Positions 9,142 through 17,377 of a DNA stretch of 64,000 nt are shown here, in pieces. The position numbers and the translations under genes are program-made. Below the pieces are notes generated by a model. The model saw only the letters and a list, made by a program, of their open reading frames with translations, made no database searches and was not told the origin of the DNA. The stretch's first letter is position 1. Every line of letters starts with the position of its first letter. Origin of the DNA: Marivirga salinae (GTDB lineage Bacteria > Bacteroidota > Bacteroidia > Cytophagales > Cyclobacteriaceae); assembly GCF_030503855.1 (NCBI RefSeq), contig NZ_CP129971.1, forward strand, positions 379,501 through 443,500, read 5' to 3'.

Positions 9142-9990
9142 TTAGACTCCACTTAAATACATGTTATCTATTAATCTCACATTTCCCATAAACCCTGCAA
9201 TGCACAGAACGGTATCTGGCGCCAAGTAGTTCTCTGTTTTGGTTAGTAAATCTTTATCGCTTACAATTTCAAAATATTCTAATTCTGCTTTATGGTTAGC
9301 AAAGAGTGATTCTACTTTGCTTTTTGCTGCTTCAGAAGATTGTTTCTCCATTAATATTGATTTCGCTTCTGTTAAAGCAATAGAAAATATTTTTGCCTTT
9401 TCCCTATCTTCTTTACTTAAGCGTTCATTTCTTGAAGACATCGCCAAACCATGAGGTTCTCTTTTAATAGGCACAGTAATAATTTCTAAATTAAAAAATA
9501 ATTCCTCCACCAGTTTCTTGATGATAGTCAATTGTTGTAAATCTTTTTGACCGAAAAAACCATAGTCTGGAAGTACGATATTAAAAAACTTAGAGACAAT
9601 TAAAGCTACTCCGCTAAAATGTCCTGGGCGGAATTTCCCTTCCATTACCTTATCCAAATCTCCAAACTCAAATTTTATTGTATTTCTTCCTGCATACATC
9701 ACTTCATCGGAAGGTAAGAAAAGAACATCACAACCATTTTCCGCTAATAAACCTTTGTCAGCTTCTATGTTTCGAGGATACTGTTTTAGGTCATCCTGAT
9801 TATTGAATTGGGTAGGGTTCACATAAATACTACAGACCACGATATCTACTTTTTCTTTTGCAGTAGCTACTAAACTCAAATGCCCATCATGCAAAGCCCC
9901 CATAGTAGGAACGAAGCCTATTTTTTTACCTTCTGATTTAAATTTTGAGATAAGGGCTTGTATTTCAGCAATTGAGCCTGTTGATATCAT
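9142..9990 (-). CDS. panC: pantothenate synthetase (pantoate-beta-alanine ligase)
   Basis: Condenses pantoate with beta-alanine using ATP. The 282-residue protein has the nucleotidyltransferase-fold HIGH-type motif in FVPTMGALHDGHLSLV (about 25-40), YVNPTQFNNQDDLKQYPR near 57-74 and the second nucleotide motif SSRNERLS near residue 187. It stands upstream of panD on the same strand, so both halves of the beta-alanine branch are adjacent. The gene is read divergently from the glycogen-synthase-like gene, with about 125 bases between the two starts. Confidence 0.96.
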   Translation of the reverse strand: MISTGSIAEIQALISKFKSEGKKIGFVPTMGALHDGHLSLVATAKEKVDIVVCSIYVNPTQFNNQDDLKQYPRNIEADKGLLAENGCDVLFLPSDEVMYAGRNTIKFEFGDLDKVMEGKFRPGHFSGVALIVSKFFNIVLPDYGFFGQKDLQQLTIIKKLVEELFFNLEIITVPIKREPHGLAMSSRNERLSKEDREKAKIFSIALTEAKSILMEKQSSEAAKSKVESLFANHKAELEYFEIVSDKDLLTKTENYLAPDTVLCIAGFMGNVRLIDNMYLSGV

Positions 9991-10115
9991 AAAAAAAGCG
10001 CTAAATTATAAAGTTTCGGAACAAATCTAGCTGTTTAATCAAAAAAATAATGGAAAGTGAGTATTTTTTTGTATTTTTGTGCTTCGTTTATGAATTAATC
10101 AAATCCAATAAGCAT

Positions 10116-10928
10116 ATGTCAAAGCTTCGAATTCTTTACGTAGCCAATGAAATCAATCCATTTTTAAAAACATCAGAAGTAGCAGAATTTGTACGAAAGC
10201 TCCCTCAAGCCATGCAGGAAAGAGGTATGGAGATTCGTATTTTAGTACCTCGCTTCGGACTTATTAACGAGCGGAAGAACAGATTACATGAGGTAGTGCG
10301 TCTTTCAGGAATCAATATCTCTGTGGGAGAAGAAGAAAAACCTTTAATTATTAAGGTAGCTTCTATCCCTAATGCTAAACTTCAGGTGTATTTTATTGAC
10401 AATGAAGATTACTTCCAGCGTAAATTTGTATTCCATGATAAGGAGAATAATTTTTATCCTGACAATGATGAAAGAGCAATATTTTTCTGTAAGGGAGCGT
10501 TGGAAACAGTTAAGAAACTAGGCTGGGCGCCTGATGTAGTGCATTGTAATGACTGGATGACTAGCTTAATTCCAATGTACTTAAAAACCACTTATAAAAA
10601 CGATCCAATATTTAAAGATGCAAAATCTGTATTTACTGTGTATAATACAGAATTCTCTCATAAATTTGGGACAGATTTGGTGGACAAGGTAAAAATGCTC
10701 GATATAGAAGATAGCATGTTGTCCAACCTAGAATCAGCCGATTATGAAGGGTTCATAAAAATCGGTGCAGAATATGCAGATGCAGTTATTAAAGCAGGTG
10801 ATGAGTTTAAAGGAAACCTTGATGAATTATTTTCAACATTCGACAAAGAAAAGAAAGTTGACACCATTGAAAAAGGAGAAGATTTTGAAGAATCCTATTT
10901 CAACTTATATACAGAATTGGCAGGTTAA
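10116..10928 (+). CDS. glycogen/starch synthase catalytic-domain protein (GT5 N-terminal domain only)
   Basis: A 270-residue protein equivalent to the N-terminal Rossmann domain of GT5 glycogen synthase. It opens LRILYVANEINPFLKTSEVAEFVRKLP, where KTSE replaces the KTGG ADP-glucose loop of true GlgA. DVVHCNDWMTSLIPMYLK near 145 is family-typical. The C-terminal GT1-like half of a full GlgA is absent and the frame ends cleanly, so this is the short Bacteroidota form rather than a truncation. I chose ATG 10116 because homology begins there; a start at 10050 would add an unconserved tail. The missing second domain and altered glycine loop make normal glycogen synthesis doubtful. Confidence 0.82.
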   Translation: MSKLRILYVANEINPFLKTSEVAEFVRKLPQAMQERGMEIRILVPRFGLINERKNRLHEVVRLSGINISVGEEEKPLIIKVASIPNAKLQVYFIDNEDYFQRKFVFHDKENNFYPDNDERAIFFCKGALETVKKLGWAPDVVHCNDWMTSLIPMYLKTTYKNDPIFKDAKSVFTVYNTEFSHKFGTDLVDKVKMLDIEDSMLSNLESADYEGFIKIGAEYADAVIKAGDEFKGNLDELFSTFDKEKKVDTIEKGEDFEESYFNLYTELAG

Positions 10929-12321
10929 TACTGCCACCTCAATTATTACAGGGCCAGCTCTCCTGCTGGCCTTTTTTTCCGCCTCATGTGAAGAACCTAT
11001 AGAAGTAGAAAGTGATTTAGTTCCTGGAGGAAATAATACTGAAATAAGGTATATAGAAATCCCTCTTGAGGTTAAACATAGCGCTTTCGATTCTCTGCTT
11101 ATTAGTTCTACAAATGTTAATGAAGGTTCTAGAAGGCAAGTTTTTGTTGGACACCAAAACAGCCCAGAAATCGGTGACTTTTCTGCTCAGGCATATTTTG
11201 GGGCACTTCTAGATAATGAGGCTATAAGAGACAGTGTGAAAGCGGGAAGTCAAGTAATAGAAACTAAACTGTTCTTAGATTTCAATTACTTTTACGGAAA
11301 TGATTATAATAATTCTCAGCAATTTAAACTTTATCAATTAGATAATATTCTTCAACTTAGAGATGGGAATTATACTATTTATGACGAGATAAATACTGAC
11401 GAAATAGTTTCAATTGACGAAAATACTTTTTTAAATCCAATTGATACAATTCCCAGTTTTATTAATTTAAAAGATAATCTGGGAGAAAAATTATTAAATC
11501 TAGCAAGAAATAAAGACCTGAATTTAGAGGATACTTATGATTCCTTAAAGGGTTTTAAATTAGAAGTTGAACCAGGACAAAATAATTTACAAGCTTTTAA
11601 TTTAGCTAGTGGTGATTCGTATTTTGAAGTAATCTACCAATCTCCAACTGCAGATACATTACAGAGCGTAAGATTTAATTTAGTTGGATCAAGCTTTACG
11701 CATATAGATTTCCAACCTGGTTCTTTAATACCTAATAATTACAACGAAGGAAAAACTTTTGAATTAACTGATCCGAGTAAGGCATATTTTAATAATTTAT
11801 TAGGAATAAGTCCGACACTTAATTTAGATCCTTATCTATCTTTTATTGATACTGTAGATTACATGCAAATCAATAAGGCGGAATTAACAATTGAAGATCA
11901 AGGTTTTAATGTAGTTGACAATCGCTCCGAACAATTTAGACCTATTCAGAATATGGTGCCCTACATCCTAAACGAAGAAGGAAATTTTTCTAAAAAAGGA
12001 GAGGATTTTTGGGCAATCCAAAATAATTTTAATTCAAATGGAGCAATCGCCAACCCAAATGGTGGCAGATTCCCTGGAAGCTTAAACTATGACGACAATA
12101 AGAAATCTATTAGAGGGGATATCAGCTTTTTCCTTCAAGAAATTTATAATGACCCCTCTTTTTGGGAAGACGAAAATAGGATTATTTTTACGGGTCAATT
12201 TATTTTAAGAAACTCTGATCCATTTATTGAGACACCAAAAATAAATATCGGAAACTTCGATAGCTTTTTGGTAAACAAAGAAAATATCAAATTAAAAATA
12301 TATTATACCACTTTTAAATAA
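10885..12321 (+). CDS. DUF4270 lipoprotein
   Basis: Outer-membrane-type lipoprotein of about 478 residues in the Bacteroidota DUF4270 family. A hydrophobic segment followed by the lipobox AFFSASC gives a lipidated Cys near residue 35; beta-rich repeats follow to the end. No ATG suits the signal peptide. I prefer TTG at 10885 because AAGGAG ends six bases before it and it gives a normal signal length; the longer ATG frame from 10765 is less credible. It overlaps the end of the preceding gene by 44 bases and ends 8 bases before glmS. Its signal-peptide codons also contain a terminator-like hairpin (see findings). Confidence 0.8.
   Translation: MKNPISTYIQNWQVNTATSIITGPALLLAFFSASCEEPIEVESDLVPGGNNTEIRYIEIPLEVKHSAFDSLLISSTNVNEGSRRQVFVGHQNSPEIGDFSAQAYFGALLDNEAIRDSVKAGSQVIETKLFLDFNYFYGNDYNNSQQFKLYQLDNILQLRDGNYTIYDEINTDEIVSIDENTFLNPIDTIPSFINLKDNLGEKLLNLARNKDLNLEDTYDSLKGFKLEVEPGQNNLQAFNLASGDSYFEVIYQSPTADTLQSVRFNLVGSSFTHIDFQPGSLIPNNYNEGKTFELTDPSKAYFNNLLGISPTLNLDPYLSFIDTVDYMQINKAELTIEDQGFNVVDNRSEQFRPIQNMVPYILNEEGNFSKKGEDFWAIQNNFNSNGAIANPNGGRFPGSLNYDDNKKSIRGDISFFLQEIYNDPSFWEDENRIIFTGQFILRNSDPFIETPKINIGNFDSFLVNKENIKLKIYYTTFK
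10952..10978 (+). terminator. intrinsic terminator inside the DUF4270 signal-peptide codons
   Basis: A perfect stem GGCCAGC / GCTGGCC with a six-base loop is followed by seven T. It lies 24 bases after the stop of the glycogen-synthase-like gene but within the frame encoding the lipoprotein signal peptide. Confidence 0.75.
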
Positions 12322-12329
12322 AATACAAT

Positions 12330-14168
12330 ATGTGTGGAATTGTAGCATATGTAGGTCATCAGAATGCATCTGAAATCATACTTAAGGGACTAAAGAGATT
12401 AGAATATAGAGGTTACGACAGTGCAGGTATTGCATTGATGAATGATAATGTTCTTAATGTATATAAAAAGCAAGGGAAGGTCTCAGAACTTGAGGCGTTC
12501 TTAAAAGATAAAAACACTAAAAGTACTATTGGTATTGGCCATACAAGATGGGCTACTCATGGTGCTCCAAGTGATGAAAATGCCCATCCTCATTTTTCTG
12601 AAAGTGGAGATTTAGCCATTATACATAATGGAATTATCGAAAACTATTCTTCTTTAAAGACAGAATTAGAAAACAAAGGCTACACTTTCAAAAGTGAAAC
12701 TGATTCTGAAGTCTTCATCAATTTTATAGAAGATATCTATAAAAACAATGATGGCACTTTGGAAGAAGCGGTAAGATTAGCTTTGACGAAAGTAATTGGT
12801 GCTTATGCCATCGTTATAATGTCAACAAATCATCCTAACCAATTAATTGCTGCTCGTAAAGGAAGTCCCTTAGTAATTGGTGTAGGAAAAAATGAGTTTT
12901 TCTTAGCATCTGATGCAACACCTATAGTAGAATACACCAACGAAGTTATTTATGTAAATGACTATGAGATTGCCTTAATTAAAGATGGCGAAATCACTAT
13001 AAGGGATACTAAAGATGTTAAAACCACTCCATATATCCAGAAAGTTGATATGGAATTGGAAGCCATTGAAAAAGGTGGGTTTGAACATTTCATGTTGAAA
13101 GAAATTTTTGAGCAACCGAAATCTATCAAGGATTGCTTTAGAGGTAGATTGATTGCAGATGAAGCCAAATTAGTATTGGGTGGGATAAGAGATTATGCTA
13201 CAGCTCTTATAAATGCTGAAAGAATAGTAATTGTAGCTTGTGGTACTTCATGGCACGCAGGCTTAGTTGCTGAGTACATTTTTGAAGAATTTTGCAGAAT
13301 TCCTGTTGAAGTAGAATATGCTTCAGAATTTAGATACAGAAATCCTGTTATTCGCGAAGGTGATATTGTATTTGCTATTTCTCAATCTGGTGAAACTGCA
13401 GATACTTTAGCTGCTATGGAATTAGCAAAATCTAAAGGAGCTATTGTATTAGGCGTTTGTAATGTAGTGGGTTCTTCCATATCAAGAGTTTCTCATGAAG
13501 GGGTTTATACTCACGCAGGACCAGAAATTGGGGTTGCTAGTACAAAAGCTTTTACAGCTCAATTGACAGTATTAACCATGATTGCTTTAAAGACTGCTTT
13601 AAGAAAAGGAACAATTGCAGAACAGCGTTATAGAGAAATTTTAGTTGACTTAGAAAATATTCCGAAAAAGGTAGAGAAAGCTTTAAAAACGGATGAACAG
13701 GTTAAAAAGATTGCTGAAATCTATAAAGATGCGAGAAACTTCTTGTATTTAGGTAGAGGATATAATTTCCCAGTAGCTTTAGAAGGTGCTCTAAAATTAA
13801 AAGAGATTTCCTATATCCATGCAGAAGGTTATCCAGCTGCTGAAATGAAGCATGGACCAATTGCTTTAATTGATGAAGAAATGCCAGTTGTAGTTATTGC
13901 AACTAGAGATAGTTCTTATGACAAAATTGTTTCCAACATTCAGGAAGTAAAAGCCAGGAAAGGAAAAGTAATAGCTGTTGTATCAGAAGGAGATTCCCTG
14001 ATACCAGGCATGGTAGATCATACTATAGAAGTTCCGGGTACACATGAAGTTTTAATGCCAATGGTTTCAACAATTCCACTTCAATTGCTTTCTTATCACA
14101 TTGCAGTGATGAGAGGTTGCAATGTGGATCAGCCTAGGAATTTAGCGAAGTCCGTGACTGTGGAATAA
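12330..14168 (+). CDS. glmS: glucosamine-fructose-6-phosphate aminotransferase (isomerizing)
   Basis: Makes glucosamine-6-phosphate from fructose-6-phosphate and glutamine, the entry to UDP-GlcNAc. The 612-residue protein begins MCGIVAYVGHQ with the catalytic Cys2 of the Ntn glutaminase domain, shows GIGHTRWATHG near 72, and has two SIS domains. Family blocks include VACGTSWHAGLVAEY near 305, SQSGETADTLAA near 350 and the invariant C-terminus QPRNLAKSVTVE. That C-terminal coding stretch is the sequence TnsD recognises in Tn7, and here transposon repeats begin immediately at the stop codon. The gene itself is complete. Confidence 0.98.
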   Translation: MCGIVAYVGHQNASEIILKGLKRLEYRGYDSAGIALMNDNVLNVYKKQGKVSELEAFLKDKNTKSTIGIGHTRWATHGAPSDENAHPHFSESGDLAIIHNGIIENYSSLKTELENKGYTFKSETDSEVFINFIEDIYKNNDGTLEEAVRLALTKVIGAYAIVIMSTNHPNQLIAARKGSPLVIGVGKNEFFLASDATPIVEYTNEVIYVNDYEIALIKDGEITIRDTKDVKTTPYIQKVDMELEAIEKGGFEHFMLKEIFEQPKSIKDCFRGRLIADEAKLVLGGIRDYATALINAERIVIVACGTSWHAGLVAEYIFEEFCRIPVEVEYASEFRYRNPVIREGDIVFAISQSGETADTLAAMELAKSKGAIVLGVCNVVGSSISRVSHEGVYTHAGPEIGVASTKAFTAQLTVLTMIALKTALRKGTIAEQRYREILVDLENIPKKVEKALKTDEQVKKIAEIYKDARNFLYLGRGYNFPVALEGALKLKEISYIHAEGYPAAEMKHGPIALIDEEMPVVVIATRDSSYDKIVSNIQEVKARKGKVIAVVSEGDSLIPGMVDHTIEVPGTHEVLMPMVSTIPLQLLSYHIAVMRGCNVDQPRNLAKSVTVE

Positions 14169-14416
14169 TAGTTTGATAGATATTTTTTCAATAAATTGGG
14201 GTTCGGTATTAAAGTTTGAACAAGTTTAATAAAGTTTGAACATGTTTATTAAAGTTTGAACAACGATTTTAGATAAAAGAGGCCTTAAATGGCCTTTTTT
14301 TATGTCCTCTTTAAATCGATGAGTTTTTTTTTGCATTAAAAGTTTGAATAAAGCATCTTTCCAATATATTTTTTGTTTAATAAAGTTTGATATTCTGTTT
14401 ACAATAGTTTGAACAT
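14164..14416 (+). repeat. Tn7-like right-end TnsB-binding repeats (seven copies)
   Basis: Seven same-orientation copies of a motif approximating AATAAAGTTTGAAC occur at about 14164-14181, 14208-14223, 14228-14243, 14248-14263, 14335-14351, 14379-14394 and 14401-14416. The second to fourth are spaced exactly 20 bp, like overlapping TnsB sites in the Tn7 right end. The first is the most degenerate and overlaps the glmS stop codon. The last ends about 35 bases before tnsA, so TnsB binding could also autoregulate the operon. Confidence 0.85.
14275..14303 (+). terminator. intrinsic terminator within the transposon right end
   Basis: The stem AGGCC / GGCCT with a TTAAAT-type loop is followed by seven T. 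It sits between the third and fifth TnsB-type repeats and would stop glmS transcription from entering tnsA. Confidence 0.7.
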
Positions 14417-14451
14417 CAATACAAAATATTAACTTTAAAAAATTTATCAAA

Positions 14452-15312
14452 ATGGGGGCTCCTAAAAAATATAAAACTAAAATTAAAGATAACTACGGTG
14501 TTGGTGAAGGTATTGATTATAAGCCGTGGTACGAAGCAACAGAATATGTTCCAAAAACTGGCATCTACACCTCTCCAGGAGAGCGCGAGAAGAAACTAGG
14601 AAACAATACCAGAAAACTTGGAATAACAGTTCCAAGAATTCACCATTTACTTTCCAGTTACGAAATCTTCTTATTTACAGTTTTTGATTTAAATCCTAAT
14701 ATTATTGATATTAGGGAACAATTTCCACTATTGAAATTAGAAACTGTAAGAGACATTTTTAAATATTTTAATATAAAACAAAGACAGTCAGAGGAACCCC
14801 ACGTACTAACGACTGATTTTCTAATTAGATTAGCAGATAGGACAGAACTTGCAGTGACTTTTAAGCCTACTGAATTCTTAACTAAAAGGCAAATGCAGTT
14901 ATTTCAAGTAGAAAAAGAATACTGGAATAGAGAAGGCATTGTATGGAAACTGTGCACCGAAAAAGAAATACCTCCATCCAAATCTTACATTAAAAATATT
15001 AATGCATTACACGATAGTTTGAAGTTCTTTAAAAATGAACCCATACCATTCGATACTATTAATGCCATTTATTCATTTGTCAACGAATTTTCAAATAACT
15101 TAAGGAATCATTCTTTATTAGAAGTTGCGCAGATAATTGATGAAGATTTATCAATTGATACAGGTACATCAATTATGGTTTTTAAAGTCTTGATTGCGAA
15201 AGGGATTTTTCAATTAGATTTAAACCAAAATATCTTTTCAGAAAATGTTCAAATCAGTCAAATCAAAATCTTAAAAAATGGAGCTCTTAGTAAATCAGAT
15301 ATTGCAGCATAA
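14452..15312 (+). CDS. tnsA: Tn7-like transposase subunit TnsA (endonuclease)
   Basis: Restriction-endonuclease-fold subunit that nicks the 5' ends of the element, allowing cut-and-paste rather than replicative movement. At 286 residues it is close to Tn7 TnsA (273). The catalytic E-D-K set is readable: E71 in SSYEIFLF, D122 in LTTDFLIRL and K138 in LAVTFKPTEFL. IIDIREQFPL near 84-93 is the strongest family signature. A helix-turn-helix-like C-domain follows. The last 35 bases overlap the start of tnsB. All catalytic residues are intact, so the enzyme should be active. Confidence 0.93.
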   Translation: MGAPKKYKTKIKDNYGVGEGIDYKPWYEATEYVPKTGIYTSPGEREKKLGNNTRKLGITVPRIHHLLSSYEIFLFTVFDLNPNIIDIREQFPLLKLETVRDIFKYFNIKQRQSEEPHVLTTDFLIRLADRTELAVTFKPTEFLTKRQMQLFQVEKEYWNREGIVWKLCTEKEIPPSKSYIKNINALHDSLKFFKNEPIPFDTINAIYSFVNEFSNNLRNHSLLEVAQIIDEDLSIDTGTSIMVFKVLIAKGIFQLDLNQNIFSENVQISQIKILKNGALSKSDIAA

Positions 15313-17377
15313 TTCCAATTTCTATAAAGTTCTATACTTTGATTTGAAATTAGATATTTGCGTATTAATCAATCTAAGCGAAGAACATAATAAACTTGAA
15401 CATCTGGATATAGATTCGCTTACAAAAAACAACTATACAGAACCAACTAACCCACCCTCAAATTTTAATACCACAATCCTTAATGAAGTAATTTTAGAAT
15501 TAAAAGATAAAACCTTAGAAAGGTGGGAAAAATCTTGGGAGCAAATAAAAGATCTTGTCACAGATGAACCTAATATTTTTGAAACTTCCTATTTGAATAA
15601 AAAGTGCAAAGAGGTTTCAGAACAGTATAATGTCTCAAGACATACTGTTAAGAGAAATATTTTTAATTATTGGAGAAATGGCAAGACAAAATATGCAATT
15701 TTACCGAAATACTACCTTTCTGGCGGAAAAGGAAAAGAGAGACAAATAGAACAAAAAAATGCCTTTAAAATAACAGAAAAAATAAAGGAGGAAATTCAAG
15801 CTGCTTACATAAAAAATCGACCTCAAGGTAAAGGAAGCACTTTAAGAGTAGCTTATCTAAACTACATCAGATTAAAATATAAAAAAGAGTTTGACAATAA
15901 GGAAACTAAAGATTACCCAAGTTTAACTCAATTCTATTATTGGGGTACCAAAAATTTATCAAGCAGTGATAAATTGGCAATAAAAAAGGGGGTATTGTCA
16001 AGAGATAAAGACCATAGATTGGTACCCGGATCTTCTTATAACAGCGTTTTCGGACCTGGTATTTTTCAGATAGATTCTACCCCCTCTGACGTGGAAATTG
16101 TATCCGAAATTGACTTAAATGAACCAATTGGATGTCCTACTGTATATTTCATTGCAGATATATTTAGTGGACTATGCACTGGAATTTACGTCACTTTAGA
16201 AAACCCATCTTATCACGAAGCTAGTTCGGCTTTATATTACTGTTTCAAAGGTTTTTCAATGTTTGCCAATGATATGCTTCTTGGTACTTTAAACAAGTTT
16301 GATGTTGATTCAACTAGTTTGTTTTATCCTAGTAATTTCCTTCCATATCAAATTGTTACAGATAATGGAAAAGAATTAGTTAGTCGTAATTCGAATAACA
16401 TTATAATTGATCTGGGTATTGACATTGAGAACAAAGAAGCCTACAGAGCCGATTTAAAAGGTTTAGTTGAAAATTTTTTTAAAATCTATCACAAAGATTT
16501 AAAATGTTTCCCAAAAGAAATTGGGTATAAAAATGCGTCTGAGGGTAGAAGAGGTACTAAAAAAGCTAGAAAAACTGCGACTTACACTTTAAAGCAATAT
16601 ACTGCAATGATTGCAGTTGCAATGGCTAATTACAATCATAAATGTTCATTGAAAAAATATCCTTTAGCTCCTGAAATGATGAAGGATGGGCTAGTCGATC
16701 CATCGCCAATTGAAGTTTGGAATTGGGGAATGAAAAATAGAACAGGATTACTTCGGTCAAGTGATATCTCAAATCTCAAAGAATTAATGCTACCAAGAGC
16801 TGTAGGGAAACTAAATAAGCATGATCTTGAGTTTGAAAAAATCAAGTACGAAACGCCTCTTCATAAGGATTTGCGGAATATACAGCAACAAACAGGAGAA
16901 GTCAAATTAAATTATGATATTTCATATAATCCGAATAATATGAATACCATTAATCTTTTCTTCAACAATGAAATTATAAAATGTAGCATTAATGAGCAGA
17001 AAAACCCAGGACTACTTAATAAAAGTTTAAAAGAAATTAGAGCTTTTAACAAACTTCGAAAGAATGTAAAAAAAGAAAAAGAGCATGATAGAGATTCTGG
17101 GAGCATGAATCTTTTGGATATGGCCGATTCATTCAAAAAAGAAAATGACAAAAAAAGAAAATCTAAAGGACAAAAAAGTACTAGTAAAGCCAAGGTGGGC
17201 TACAATAGGGAAAGAGAAAAAGAACACGATAGAAAACAAAAAGAATTTAAATCCACTGAAGAGCCTAATTCAGATACAAAAGTCATTGATATCAATACAT
17301 CAAGAGACAATAAAAGAATAGAACGTGATGTTGGTGATATTTTAGATGATATTTATAAAAATATGGACAATGAGTAA
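15278..17377 (+). CDS. tnsB: Tn7-like transposase subunit TnsB (DDE integrase)
   Basis: DDE recombinase that binds the end repeats, cuts the 3' ends and joins them to target DNA. It has 699 residues (Tn7 TnsB has 702). The DDE triad is D266 in FQIDSTP, D362 in IVTDNGKE and E398 in GLVENFF, with spacing nearly identical to Tn7. An N-terminal HTH region includes EQYNVSRHTVKRNIFNYW near 115-132. The C-terminal tail (about 590-699) is very rich in Lys, Glu and Asp and is probably disordered, the region that contacts TnsC in Tn7. It overlaps tnsA by 35 bases and tnsC by 8. Confidence 0.95.
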   Translation: MELLVNQILQHNSNFYKVLYFDLKLDICVLINLSEEHNKLEHLDIDSLTKNNYTEPTNPPSNFNTTILNEVILELKDKTLERWEKSWEQIKDLVTDEPNIFETSYLNKKCKEVSEQYNVSRHTVKRNIFNYWRNGKTKYAILPKYYLSGGKGKERQIEQKNAFKITEKIKEEIQAAYIKNRPQGKGSTLRVAYLNYIRLKYKKEFDNKETKDYPSLTQFYYWGTKNLSSSDKLAIKKGVLSRDKDHRLVPGSSYNSVFGPGIFQIDSTPSDVEIVSEIDLNEPIGCPTVYFIADIFSGLCTGIYVTLENPSYHEASSALYYCFKGFSMFANDMLLGTLNKFDVDSTSLFYPSNFLPYQIVTDNGKELVSRNSNNIIIDLGIDIENKEAYRADLKGLVENFFKIYHKDLKCFPKEIGYKNASEGRRGTKKARKTATYTLKQYTAMIAVAMANYNHKCSLKKYPLAPEMMKDGLVDPSPIEVWNWGMKNRTGLLRSSDISNLKELMLPRAVGKLNKHDLEFEKIKYETPLHKDLRNIQQQTGEVKLNYDISYNPNNMNTINLFFNNEIIKCSINEQKNPGLLNKSLKEIRAFNKLRKNVKKEKEHDRDSGSMNLLDMADSFKKENDKKRKSKGQKSTSKAKVGYNREREKEHDRKQKEFKSTEEPNSDTKVIDINTSRDNKRIERDVGDILDDIYKNMDNE

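Noticed and set aside
10050..10115. Earlier start for the glycogen-synthase-like gene
   Set aside because: The extra residues are aromatic and unlike the family; ATG 10116 opens directly on the conserved strand.
14226..14450. Minus-strand 74-aa frame between glmS and tnsA
   Set aside because: It lies across the TnsB repeats and a terminator, has no family resemblance, and is best explained as a by-product of AT-rich repeated DNA.
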